Shown piece after piece: positions 1-6,895 of a stretch of DNA of 8,061 bases (within the stretch, counting starts at the first letter, position 1; each line of letters begins with the position of its first letter). The stretch comes from Acidobacteriota bacterium (lineage in GTDB: Bacteria > Acidobacteriota > UBA6911 > JACQSX01). Location: positions 1-8,061 of the forward strand of contig JACQGG010000054.1 in the NCBI GenBank assembly GCA_016199665.1, written 5' to 3'. The translations under genes and the position numbers were made by a program. Under the pieces are notes generated by a model. That model was not told the origin of the DNA and searched no databases. It saw only the letters and a list, made by a program, of their open reading frames with translations.

Positions 1-113
1 CGCAAAGGCGCCACATTTCCCTCGGCAGTTCTAGAATACGCGGTCACCGTGTGATTCGACCAGTTCGAGACCCAGAGTTCGTCGCGAGTTCTGTCGATCA
101 CGACACCCGTGGG
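1..113. repeat. 113-bp perfect direct repeat, left copy (inside propeller copy 1)
   Basis: Bases 1-113 are identical to 2172-2284. The match covers the end of one blade and most of another in the two tandem propeller genes. It stops sharply at 114/2285, after which about 14 of the next 60 bases differ. The left limit is unknown because the window begins inside the repeat. Confidence 0.93.
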
Positions 114-1199
114 TCCAGCCATTCCTGTCGCAGGCCCGCCGATGACGCGAACCGGGGCCACGTCTCCCCGCGCATCAGCGTCAAAGAAGAGGACCCGGTC
201 ATCGCCGCCGTTGGCCACCACGAGCTGGTTGCTCTTGGTGTCAAGGAAAATCCCCAGAGGGAGATCCATCCCGGTCTTGGACCCCTGGATCACCCGCAAA
301 GGCTCCGTATCGCCCATGGCCGTCCGAGAGAAAACGGTAATGGAGGGGGGGAGGAACTTCCCGCTAGGGGGAAACCAGGAGCCCTGCTGCTGAGCACCTA
401 GAGGCCTTATAATGTCGTGGTAGCTTTTCCTCTTGCCCCTCAGTTCGGGCCGCATCTGCTGCAACTGAATCCAACCTTCCCCCGGCTCTGTATGCCGCCA
501 GTTGCCGTGATTGACAACGTAGATCTCATTTTTCTCGATGTCGACGTAAATCCCATGCGGATCAGCCAACTGCGTCTTCGGCCCCTGGATCCAGCGCACA
601 GACTCGTCCATGATCGTAGCCGTTCTCTTGAACACATCGATTCTGTTGACGTGTTCAATGGTCACAAAGAGTTCATCAAGCTTCGGCTCCGAAAAAATAC
701 CCCAGGGAGCATGGAAAGTGTGTACAAATCGTTTCTCTTCAACGGCTCCGTTTGCATCCAGAGGGACTGTGACAATCCCAGAGCCGCCGTCGGCGTGTAT
801 CATGAAGACCTCGTTCAACTCCGGGGATACCGCCACTCCACACCACCGCGCATCTCCATGACTGGGTAGAGTCACCCGCCGGCGCGGCTCGGTGATGGCA
901 TTGGTCGGTGCAAACAGAGTGCGATAAACGTTGAGGCTAGGACCTCCCCTGGTCACGGTGCTATCACTGGTCACGAGCAGCTCCTCACGCTCTTCGGCTA
1001 TCGCGATGCCATGGAAGGTGGGGTAAGCATCCTCAATGACGCGCAGGGGATCTCGCTTGACGACGATCGTGCGCCTTTCGGCTGCGCTGCTCCTGTCCTG
1101 GGCCAGGACTCCAAAACCTTCACTGTTGCCCCCTGTCCAGAAAGGGACCCAGGCGACTGCCACGGCAAAGACTCCCAACAGAACGACCACTTTCTTCAT
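1..1199 (-). CDS. secreted NHL/YVTN-like beta-propeller protein, copy 1 (3' end outside window)
   Basis: The frame is open from ATG at 1199 to the window edge: 399 complete codons, with the C-terminus missing. An SD-like AGAGGAGAT lies at 1205-1213, about 7 nt before the start. Residues 1-33 look like a signal peptide: MKK, then a hydrophobic stretch, with likely cleavage after VLA and before QD. From about residue 44 onward there are six blade-like repeats, clearest at residues 200-230 (RWIQGPKTQLADPHGIYVD), 300-340 and 349-388. Blade 4 carries a long insertion (about residues 231-285, GNW to GKFLPPS). Cys120 in DARWCGV is also present in the other two paralogs. The protein is closely similar throughout to the product starting at 3349, so the two are tandem duplicates. 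It differs by an 8-residue insertion near residues 270-280 and a one-residue deletion near 93. It probably acts in the periplasm or at the cell surface as a binding or scaffold protein; the ligand is unknown. It is the last visible gene of the receptor operon. Confidence 0.88.
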   Translation of the reverse strand, partial: MKKVVVLLGVFAVAVAWVPFWTGGNSEGFGVLAQDRSSAAERRTIVVKRDPLRVIEDAYPTFHGIAIAEEREELLVTSDSTVTRGGPSLNVYRTLFAPTNAITEPRRRVTLPSHGDARWCGVAVSPELNEVFMIHADGGSGIVTVPLDANGAVEEKRFVHTFHAPWGIFSEPKLDELFVTIEHVNRIDVFKRTATIMDESVRWIQGPKTQLADPHGIYVDIEKNEIYVVNHGNWRHTEPGEGWIQLQQMRPELRGKRKSYHDIIRPLGAQQQGSWFPPSGKFLPPSITVFSRTAMGDTEPLRVIQGSKTGMDLPLGIFLDTKSNQLVVANGGDDRVLFFDADARGDVAPVRVIGGPATGMAGPTGVVIDRTRDELWVSNWSNHTVTAYSRTAEGNVAPL

Positions 1200-1204
1200 T
1201 CCAG

Positions 1205-1213
1205 ATCTCCTCT
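1205..1213 (-). promoter_or_regulatory. ribosome binding site of propeller copy 1
   Basis: Read on the minus strand, AGAGGAGAT contains AGGAG, 7 nt before the ATG at 1199. It fixes this start, and the protein then begins with a good signal peptide collinear with that of the upstream paralog. Confidence 0.75.
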
Positions 1214-1279
1214 GATGTTGTGTCCACTCATTGCTCCCGCTGACTTGGCCAACGGGATGTTTCGGTCTAATCAGAAAAA

Positions 1280-2068
1280 TCAAAACGCCTCCGGCAAAGA
1301 GTAAATCTGCATGCTGTCCTCGCCCTTGCCAGGACCGATATCACCATCTCCTCCAAGATCAATGATCGCTTTCTCATCCGGGATCAGGTCTTCTACGCCA
1401 AAGCCGTCGAGTTCGTACAAGGGCGGAACGTCTCCACAGTCCCCATATTTCCAGATGCGTCCTGAAGCGATCAGTTTTTTTGCCTCTGGGTTCAGTACCA
1501 CCTTCCCCGGGTTGGTCCAAAACTGCGGCAAGCCCGTCTTAGGACCGTGGATGACGCAGTGTGGGGCAACATCGCCGTTATCGATGCGGTTAAAGAGCAA
1601 AACCCCTGAACCTGCTCCAACGGCCAGGACGTTGTTTACCGGGTCGACCGACACGCGATTCGGAAAGCGCAATCGTGTCTTGGGGCCATGGATGATCCGG
1701 ATCGGAGCCACATCGCCGTTCGCTCTCCTGTCAAAGACCAGGACCGAGTCGCTGGTTTTTTGTGTTACGTACACCTCATCATGGATGGGATCGACCGCTA
1801 CATTGTCCGTATCGGAGGCCCCGCCGCTGATCATGGTCTTCGGCCCCTGAATGACCCGAAGCGGTTTCTCATTGCCTCCGGCGTCGGCGCGAAAGAAAAG
1901 GATCGCTTGCGCAAAGGTATTGGGAACCACGATCTCATCATGAATAGGGTCCACGGCCATTTGATGGTTGGTTCGTGCCTGGAGCGTTGCTTGACCCTGA
2001 AGAGTTCTCAAAGGGGCAGTCTGTCCATTCGCCGAACTGGCGAAGACCGAGATTCTCGGATGGCTCAC
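1280..2068 (-). CDS. C-terminal half of interrupted beta-propeller protein, copy 2 (downstream of in-frame TGA)
   Basis: This 262-codon frame runs from GTG at 2068 to TGA at 1280-1282. It directly abuts the TGA that ends the preceding frame, with zero gap and in the same phase. It has no signal peptide and begins in the middle of a blade: VSHPRISVF is the closing half of the repeat whose first half (NPKRKEILIPN) ends the upstream frame. Five further repeats follow (PLRTLQG, PLRVIQGPKT, PIRIIHGPKT, PHCVIHGPKT, PLYELDG), ending in a GD-rich tail and MQIYSLPEAF. By repeat structure this is the second six-bladed domain of a protein of about 690 residues. Without its own signal peptide it would only be exported as part of the full protein. 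It may be dead after a nonsense mutation, made by read-through, or restarted by translational coupling at the GTG. The SD context for the GTG is weak: only AGAG about 15 nt upstream. Confidence 0.7.
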   Translation of the reverse strand: MSHPRISVFASSANGQTAPLRTLQGQATLQARTNHQMAVDPIHDEIVVPNTFAQAILFFRADAGGNEKPLRVIQGPKTMISGGASDTDNVAVDPIHDEVYVTQKTSDSVLVFDRRANGDVAPIRIIHGPKTRLRFPNRVSVDPVNNVLAVGAGSGVLLFNRIDNGDVAPHCVIHGPKTGLPQFWTNPGKVVLNPEAKKLIASGRIWKYGDCGDVPPLYELDGFGVEDLIPDEKAIIDLGGDGDIGPGKGEDSMQIYSLPEAF

Positions 2069-2071
2069 TCA
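2069..2071 (-). other. in-frame TGA interrupting propeller copy 2
   Basis: The codons on the minus strand read AAC TGA GTG AGC. Frames 3349-2069 and 2068-1280 are the same frame. The repeat pattern runs through the stop: IPN-stop-VSHPRISVF matches VPN-TFAQAILFF in the next blade. One base change (for example CGA or TGG to TGA) would explain it. The matching positions of the other two paralogs lie outside the window, so the ancestral codon cannot be read here. Confidence 0.85.
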
Positions 2072-3349
2072 GTTGGGAATGAGAATCTCTTTTCGCTTGG
2101 GGTTGTAAGCGGCTGCCGACGGATTGCCCATGCCCGTCGCCGGAGCCCCAGGCGGAGCGCCGCGAACCGTTCGCAAAGGCGCCACATTTCCCTCGGCAGT
2201 TCTAGAATACGCGGTCACCGTGTGATTCGACCAGTTCGAGACCCAGAGTTCGTCGCGAGTTCTGTCGATCACGACACCCGTGGGACCAGCCATTCCCGTC
2301 GCGGGCCCTCCGATAATGCGGACCGGGGCGATATCTCCGGCTGCATTGGCGTCGAAAAACAGGAGCCTGTCATCGCCGCCGTTAACCACCACGAGCTGGT
2401 TGCTCTTGGTGTCGAGGAAGACCCCCAAAGGAAGATCCATTCCTGTCCTGGGTCCCTGGATCACCCGCAGCGGCGCCGTATCCCCCGCAGCCGTCCGAGA
2501 GAACACGGTAATCGACGGCGGGAGAAACTTTCCCGTAGAAGGTCGTAAGGGTCTTATATCGTCGTGATAGGTCTTTCTCCTGCCCCACAACTCCGGCCGC
2601 ATCTGTTGCAACTGAACCCAGCCTTCCCCCGGCTCCGTATACCGCCAGTTGCCGTGATTGGCAACATAGATCTCATTTTTCTCCACATTGACGTAGATCC
2701 CATGCGGATCAGCCAGCTGCGTTTTCGGCCCTTGAATCCAGCGCACCGGTTCGTCCATCAAACCGGCCATCCTCTCGAACACCTCGATCCTGTTGACGTG
2801 TTCGATGGTGACAAAGAGTTCATCAAATTTCAGTTCCGAGAAAATGCCCCAGGGCGCATGGAATGTGTGCACAAATCGCTTTTCCCCAACGGCTCCGTTT
2901 GCATCCATAGGGATAGTGGCGATCCCAGCCCCGCCGTCAGCGTGTATCAGGTAAGCCTCCTTGAACTCCGGAGAGATCGCCACTCCACACCATCTTGCGT
3001 CGCCAAAGCCCGCAACAGTCGCCCGGCGGCGAGGCTCTGTGATGGCATTGGTCTGTGAGACGAACTGGCTGTTATAAACGCTGAGGCTGGGCCCTTCTTT
3101 GGTGACTGTGTTATCACTGCTCACGAAGAGCTCCCCGAGCTCCTCGGCCATCGCTATACCGTGGAAGGTGGGGTAGGGATCCTCAACAATGCGGAGGGGG
3201 GCTCGTTTTATGACGATCGTGCGCCTTCTGGCAGCGTTGTCTCCATCCTGGGCCCAAACCAGAAGGCCCCCGTCTTTTCCCGCGGTCCAAAAGGCGATCC
3301 AGCCGAATGCCAGAGTAAACAGTCCCAATGGAACGACTATTTTCCTCAT
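2069..3349 (-). CDS. secreted NHL/YVTN-like beta-propeller protein, copy 2, N-terminal half (ends at in-frame TGA)
   Basis: This frame has 426 codons from ATG at 3349. The start is chosen because GGGGGAGG lies 6 nt upstream and because MRKIVVPLGLF aligns with MKKVVVLLGVF of copy 1; a TTG at 3379 in the same frame would bury the signal peptide. Residues 1-33 are the probable signal peptide (VWA, then QD). Six complete blades follow at about residues 43-390, then the first half of a seventh. Blade 4 has an insertion of about 40 residues with many aromatic and charged residues (GNWRYTEPGEGW to TGKFLPPS). Cys121 sits in DARWCGV. The frame ends in KRKEILIPN at a TGA that falls inside blade 7; the remaining blades continue in the same frame downstream. 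The fragment contains a whole N-terminal six-bladed domain and could fold and be exported alone. It lies 116 bp downstream of the receptor gene on the same strand, so it is probably co-transcribed. Its ligand or enzymatic role is unknown. Confidence 0.85.
   Translation of the reverse strand: MRKIVVPLGLFTLAFGWIAFWTAGKDGGLLVWAQDGDNAARRRTIVIKRAPLRIVEDPYPTFHGIAMAEELGELFVSSDNTVTKEGPSLSVYNSQFVSQTNAITEPRRRATVAGFGDARWCGVAISPEFKEAYLIHADGGAGIATIPMDANGAVGEKRFVHTFHAPWGIFSELKFDELFVTIEHVNRIEVFERMAGLMDEPVRWIQGPKTQLADPHGIYVNVEKNEIYVANHGNWRYTEPGEGWVQLQQMRPELWGRRKTYHDDIRPLRPSTGKFLPPSITVFSRTAAGDTAPLRVIQGPRTGMDLPLGVFLDTKSNQLVVVNGGDDRLLFFDANAAGDIAPVRIIGGPATGMAGPTGVVIDRTRDELWVSNWSNHTVTAYSRTAEGNVAPLRTVRGAPPGAPATGMGNPSAAAYNPKRKEILIPN
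2172..2284. repeat. 113-bp perfect direct repeat, right copy (inside propeller copy 2)
   Basis: This is identical to 1-113 at an offset of 2171. Codon third positions, which vary freely elsewhere between the two genes, are all conserved here. This argues for recent sequence exchange rather than selection on the protein. Confidence 0.93.
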
Positions 3350-3355
3350 TGCATG

Positions 3356-3365
3356 CCTCCCCCTC
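3356..3365 (-). promoter_or_regulatory. ribosome binding site of propeller copy 2
   Basis: The minus strand reads GAGGGGGAGG, with GGAGG ending 6 nt before the ATG at 3349. This decides the start over the in-frame TTG at 3379, which would lie upstream of this site. Confidence 0.75.
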
Positions 3366-3397
3366 TCAGGGTCTGCCAAGAAATAAGTTCACACTTT

Positions 3398-3447
3398 GGC
3401 GCGCGCCGCACGCCGTCGCGCCCCTTCAGGCTGCGGACCGGCGTCCG
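3398..3447 (-). other. GC-rich inverted repeats between receptor and propeller copy 2
   Basis: The 116-bp gap contains two possible hairpins. CGGAC/GTCCG has a 5-bp stem and 4-nt loop at 3434-3447, 18 nt after the receptor stop. GGCGCG/CGCGCC pairs 3398-3403 with 3417-3422. Neither is followed by a T-run, so they are not typical intrinsic terminators. They might reduce read-through or mark a processing point between the receptor and propeller parts of the transcript. Confidence 0.3.
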
Positions 3448-3465
3448 GAGCGATTGCCCGGCTGA

Positions 3466-6400
3466 CTAGAAAATAATCTTGAGCCCCAGTTGGATTTGCC
3501 GTGATGTCGTTACCGTGCTCGTAATTCTAGCGCCGGCCGGTCGTACCGTTCCGTTCTGGTTGAGGATTCTGCCGTTAGGAACGTTAAAATTGGGTCGGTT
3601 GAAGGCGTTAAAGACCTCGACCCGGAACTGCACGGCGAAATCCTCTGAAACCGCAGGCAAGGCTGTTTTCTTTGCCAGAGAAAGGTCCACGTTTGCCAGC
3701 CCCGGACCGATCACCGTATTTCTCCCCACGTTCCCAAAATACCCTGCCGGCTGCAGCTCAAAGGCCGTGGGGTCGAAGTATCGGTCCGGTCCCCCCAGAA
3801 CAGGACTGTTGACGGCTCCGGGCTTCAGGTCCGGCCGGTCCGGGGACCTGCCGTCCAGGTTGCGCGCCCGGTTAAATCCCAACGCCACCGTAAAGGGCGG
3901 GCCGGTAGTGAACGCCGCGATGCCGTTAAATTGCCAGCCCTCAAGTAACTTGTTTCCACGGAGCGGCAAATCGAAGGTATAATTGAAAGCAAAGTTGTGT
4001 CGTACATCAAAAGAAGAAAGGCTGCGGTCTGGGCTGATATCGTCCGGATCCATCACCTGCTGTGGGCTGTTCCTGGCGTCGGCGTTGCTCAGATTCGAGG
4101 CGTTGTCGATGCTTTTCCCGAAGGTATAGGCCCCCTTAAGTCGTAACCCCTGGCTGAAACTGCGCTCCAACGAGAATTGGAAAGAATCATAGTGGTAATT
4201 CGCGTCGCTGGCAGCGTATCTGCTGTTGCCTAGCTGGGGGTTCCTCCTCCTCAAACCTGCGGGGAAAAACTTCCGACCGTCGGCCTGGATTTGAGGGATC
4301 GCCGCATTTCCCTGCCGACCGGCCAGCAGGTGATATCCTTTGGAGCCGACGTAGCCGACCGTAAGCGTCGTGTTGGGGAAGAGTTCCCGCTGAAGGGTCA
4401 AATTGTAGTGAAAACTCGTCGGCACGTCCAGTTTGGGATCCAATCCATCCGCAGCGGACGTCAGCGGGGTTCCCCCGCCTCCCCCTGTCGGGTCGATTCT
4501 CGGAAAAGCTGGATTGTCCAGGGCAAAGTTATTGAGAAACGGCACGTTGGTCTTCAGATAAAGGTCATGTTCTGTAAACTGATTGTAGAAAATGCCAATG
4601 CCAGATCGAACTGAAGTTTTCCCGTCGCCAAAAACATCCCACGCTAAACCAATACGGGGAGCCAAACCTTTCAAGCTATTATTTTCATCAAAGATATTGC
4701 CAATCCTGGGCTCGGTCAGAAACACGCGGTACCCATTCACGACGGTGTCCACGTAATTGGAAAGCTTGCCATGGACTTCTTCCATCAGGGTCGCGAATTC
4801 CCAGCGAAATCCCAGGTTCAGGGTGAAACCGGGTCTAACCTTCATATCATCCTGGACGTAAAAACCGGCAAAGGTAATACGCTCCCCTTTGGAATGGTCG
4901 CCGGTCAGCAGCCTAAAGAGAAAAGGCTTGCCCAGAAGAAAATCCTCAATGGTGCCGAAGTCGTAGATGCCGGGCGCTACGCAGCAACCGCTGGAGATCG
5001 CCCGGATATTAAAGTGCAGCCTGTGAACTTCAAATCCGAACTTGAGAGAGTGCGCTCCCGATGTGTAGGCCAATTGATCGGACACCTGGAAGTTGGTTCT
5101 GGCGAACTCATCCACCCCCTCCCCTCCGAACTCGTCTACGGCGGAGACCCCAGCTCCGGTGGATCCTCCGATCCTGATCACGCCCATCGGTTGGCCTGGG
5201 AGAAACGACAGTTGAGGGGCAGCGTCAATGAGAAGAATCCCGTTATTTTCAGTCGCGTGCTGGCGGCGGAGACCAAAGCGAAAAGTGTTTAACATCCTGG
5301 TAGAAAATACCCTGGTTTCCTGGACATTAAAGAACGTAGTGCGATCATGAAGCTTGTCGGCCGCAATAGCCAGCGGCAAAGGCGTTTCCCTGTTGGTGTC
5401 CAAGATACGATAGGTTGCAAATATGGAGTCCGCTGCGGAAAACTGATGGTCTATCTTCACAAGCGCAAAGTCTTGATCTTCGGTCAACACAGGATGACTA
5501 ATGAACTCAGCCGTAGCATCCCCAAAAACCCGGCCGTTGGGCGAAGGAAAAAGAGCAAGATAGGGCTTGACAACATCTGCGATCAGAACCTGCCTCAGCC
5601 CGCCGGTTCTAGGATCAGGCAGCAATCCTTTGCGGGCATTCTCGTCCGGCACGATGGCAATAGCCGTAGCTCCCAAGCCCTGCCGGAGTCCTTCATAGTT
5701 GCCGAAAAAGAAAGTGCGATCCTTGACCACAGGTCCTCCCAGGGCGAATCCGAAGTTGTGCCGCTTGAACTCGGGTACCGTCCCGGGATCAAAAAAGTTT
5801 CTGGCATCCAGGTTGTCGTTGCGATGAAACTCGAAAACCGATCCATGCAGCCCGTTGGTCCCGGAAAGCGTTGCTACATTGATCACACCCCCCGGTCTTT
5901 TCCCAATTTCCGCACTATAAGCGCTGGTCATCACGCTGAACTCCCGGATGGCTTCTACCCCCAATCCGCCGCTGGCCACGTTTCCAATGTTGTTGGCGTC
6001 GTTGAGCTCTGCACCGTCCATGAGAATTCGATTCGATGAAGGTCTTCCTCCGGAGATGCTGAAACCGGGACTGACTTTGAAACTGTAGCTTCCGGCATGC
6101 AAGCCAATCAGTTGGTCAAAGTTGCGACCGTTCAGGGGCAGGTCGCGGATGGCTTTCTCGTCCACCAAGCCCGACAGCGTAGCCGATGTAGTCTCTACCA
6201 GTGGCGCCTCGCCCGAAACTTCAACCCGCTCCGTCATTCCGCCGATCGGCAGCACGAAGTTGACTTCCAATTCTCGAGCCACCGTCAGTGTAATGCCGCT
6301 GCGCACCACAGTCTGAAAACCCACCAGTTCCGCTGCCAGCTCATACCCGCCCAGAGCAAGCTGGCCCAGACGGTATCTTCCCGAATCATCTGTGATCGTC

Positions 6401-6582
6401 GACCGCGCGATAGCTGTCTCCAGGTGCCGAGCTGTAATGCTGACACCGGGTAACACGCCTCCGCTTTCATCCTTGACCATTCCAGATATCGTCCCCAGTA
6501 TCGTCTGGCTACGCGCCTCCGAAAAGGTCACAAAAACTGCCAAAGCGCTTAAGAAGACTATCCTGAAACTTCTGCTCTTCAT
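3466..6582 (-). CDS. Oar-like TonB-dependent outer-membrane receptor with carboxypeptidase-regulatory-like domain
   Basis: This 1038-residue protein starts at ATG 6582, which has AAAAGGAGGA 6 nt upstream and begins a clear signal peptide (residues 1-25, cleavage near EARS/Q). An in-frame ATG at 6612 would add ten residues in front of the signal. Residues 27-113 form a carboxypeptidase-regulatory-like beta-sandwich (GTISGMVKDESGGVLPGV, then DDSGRYRLGQLALGGYEL). Residues 117-240 are the plug, with TTSATLSGLVDEKAIRDLP, LPLNGRNF at 148-155, SGGRPSSNRILMDG and a GVEAIREFSV segment. The rest is an outer-membrane barrel beginning at GTNGLHGSVFEFHR, with repeated FNV/FGLRR-type strands. It ends RQIQLGLKIIF with a C-terminal Phe, as expected for BAM insertion. 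The only cysteines are a vicinal pair, 533-534, in a probable loop. Length and order match the receptors abundant in Acidobacteriota. It should import or bind a large ligand using TonB energy; specificity cannot be read. The gene is first in the minus-strand operon, ahead of two propeller genes. Confidence 0.93.
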   Translation of the reverse strand: MKSRSFRIVFLSALAVFVTFSEARSQTILGTISGMVKDESGGVLPGVSITARHLETAIARSTITDDSGRYRLGQLALGGYELAAELVGFQTVVRSGITLTVARELEVNFVLPIGGMTERVEVSGEAPLVETTSATLSGLVDEKAIRDLPLNGRNFDQLIGLHAGSYSFKVSPGFSISGGRPSSNRILMDGAELNDANNIGNVASGGLGVEAIREFSVMTSAYSAEIGKRPGGVINVATLSGTNGLHGSVFEFHRNDNLDARNFFDPGTVPEFKRHNFGFALGGPVVKDRTFFFGNYEGLRQGLGATAIAIVPDENARKGLLPDPRTGGLRQVLIADVVKPYLALFPSPNGRVFGDATAEFISHPVLTEDQDFALVKIDHQFSAADSIFATYRILDTNRETPLPLAIAADKLHDRTTFFNVQETRVFSTRMLNTFRFGLRRQHATENNGILLIDAAPQLSFLPGQPMGVIRIGGSTGAGVSAVDEFGGEGVDEFARTNFQVSDQLAYTSGAHSLKFGFEVHRLHFNIRAISSGCCVAPGIYDFGTIEDFLLGKPFLFRLLTGDHSKGERITFAGFYVQDDMKVRPGFTLNLGFRWEFATLMEEVHGKLSNYVDTVVNGYRVFLTEPRIGNIFDENNSLKGLAPRIGLAWDVFGDGKTSVRSGIGIFYNQFTEHDLYLKTNVPFLNNFALDNPAFPRIDPTGGGGGTPLTSAADGLDPKLDVPTSFHYNLTLQRELFPNTTLTVGYVGSKGYHLLAGRQGNAAIPQIQADGRKFFPAGLRRRNPQLGNSRYAASDANYHYDSFQFSLERSFSQGLRLKGAYTFGKSIDNASNLSNADARNSPQQVMDPDDISPDRSLSSFDVRHNFAFNYTFDLPLRGNKLLEGWQFNGIAAFTTGPPFTVALGFNRARNLDGRSPDRPDLKPGAVNSPVLGGPDRYFDPTAFELQPAGYFGNVGRNTVIGPGLANVDLSLAKKTALPAVSEDFAVQFRVEVFNAFNRPNFNVPNGRILNQNGTVRPAGARITSTVTTSRQIQLGLKIIF

Positions 6583-6587
6583 GCCAG

Positions 6588-6597
6588 TCCTCCTTTT
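6588..6597 (-). promoter_or_regulatory. strong ribosome binding site of the receptor gene
   Basis: The minus strand reads AAAAGGAGGA, near-perfect anti-SD pairing, with GGAGG 6 nt from the ATG at 6582. It lies inside the alternative frame beginning at 6612 and so argues for 6582 as the start. Confidence 0.8.
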
Positions 6598-6679
6598 AGT
6601 ATTTGGTGTCATGCCCTCTCTAGGGATGCTACCGCAGAGGTTCTAGAATTCGGTACTGCTCACTTAACCGTTCTGCTGA

Positions 6680-6708
6680 ATCTTATTGGAGGTTTTCCGA
6701 CAAGTCAA
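6680..6708 (-). promoter_or_regulatory. sigma-70-type promoter for the receptor-propeller operon
   Basis: On the minus strand there is a -35 TTGACT (6703-6708; 5 of 6 to consensus), a 17-bp spacer, and a -10 TAAGAT (6680-6685; 4 of 6). Transcription would begin near 6672, giving a leader of about 90 nt before the receptor ATG at 6582. Confidence 0.6.
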
Positions 6709-6895
6709 TAGACGGGGAGTTGGCGGGGCCGGCGCGGAACCGACCTGGAGCAGGCGGAGGGGAGGGAGGGGCCATTTCATTTCGAATCAGGGAGTCGCGT
6801 ATGATATTCTTTGCATGTTAAGAGCATTTCCGGCTTGTTCTTTTCAGCTTCTGGAGACGTCAACTCGGCAGAGACCCCAGCTTGATTTGTGGAGG

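Larger units (their letters stand above)
6583..6895. other. divergent intergenic region between receptor operon and third propeller gene
   Basis: This is 313 bp without a supported gene. From left to right it holds the receptor leader and RBS, the minus-strand promoter (6680-6708), and a G-rich tract (about 6713-6771) that includes GGGG, GGG and GGGG runs separated by single A residues at 6759-6771. A possible plus-strand -10, TATGAT, lies at 6800-6805 but has no good -35 at 17 bp. A plus-strand RBS GGAGG sits at 6891-6895. Short frames on the minus strand from here into the third propeller are shadows. Both transcription units probably start here, so shared regulation is possible, but I see no clear operator palindrome. 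Confidence 0.6.

Noticed and set aside
345..351. Run of seven G as a possible frameshift in propeller copy 1
   Set aside because: The frame on both sides matches copy 2 residue for residue (KFLPPSITVFSRT), so the run is in phase.
1200..1279. Promoter or terminator between propeller copies 2 and 1
   Set aside because: Only a weak TCCCG/CGGGA pairing and the RBS are visible. There is no credible -35/-10 pair and no T-run after a stem.
2069..2071. TGA read as Trp (altered code) or selenocysteine
   Set aside because: The natural end of the same gene at 1280 is also a TGA, right after the last blade, and Trp is encoded by TGG throughout. No SECIS-like hairpin was recognised just downstream. An ordinary stop, mutation or read-through is simpler.
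1688..2548. Open frame of 286 codons on the plus strand
   Set aside because: It lies opposite the two propeller frames, has no family resemblance, and its sequence is the antisense of blade repeats. The same applies to the other plus-strand frames between 51 and 6646.
3350..3379. Upstream TTG start for propeller copy 2
   Set aside because: It would place ten charged residues ahead of the signal peptide. The strong RBS at 3356-3365 and alignment with copy 1 support the ATG at 3349.
3398..3447. Intrinsic terminator after the receptor gene
   Set aside because: The hairpins are GC-rich but no T-run follows on the minus strand, and the downstream gene is on the same strand with no obvious promoter of its own.
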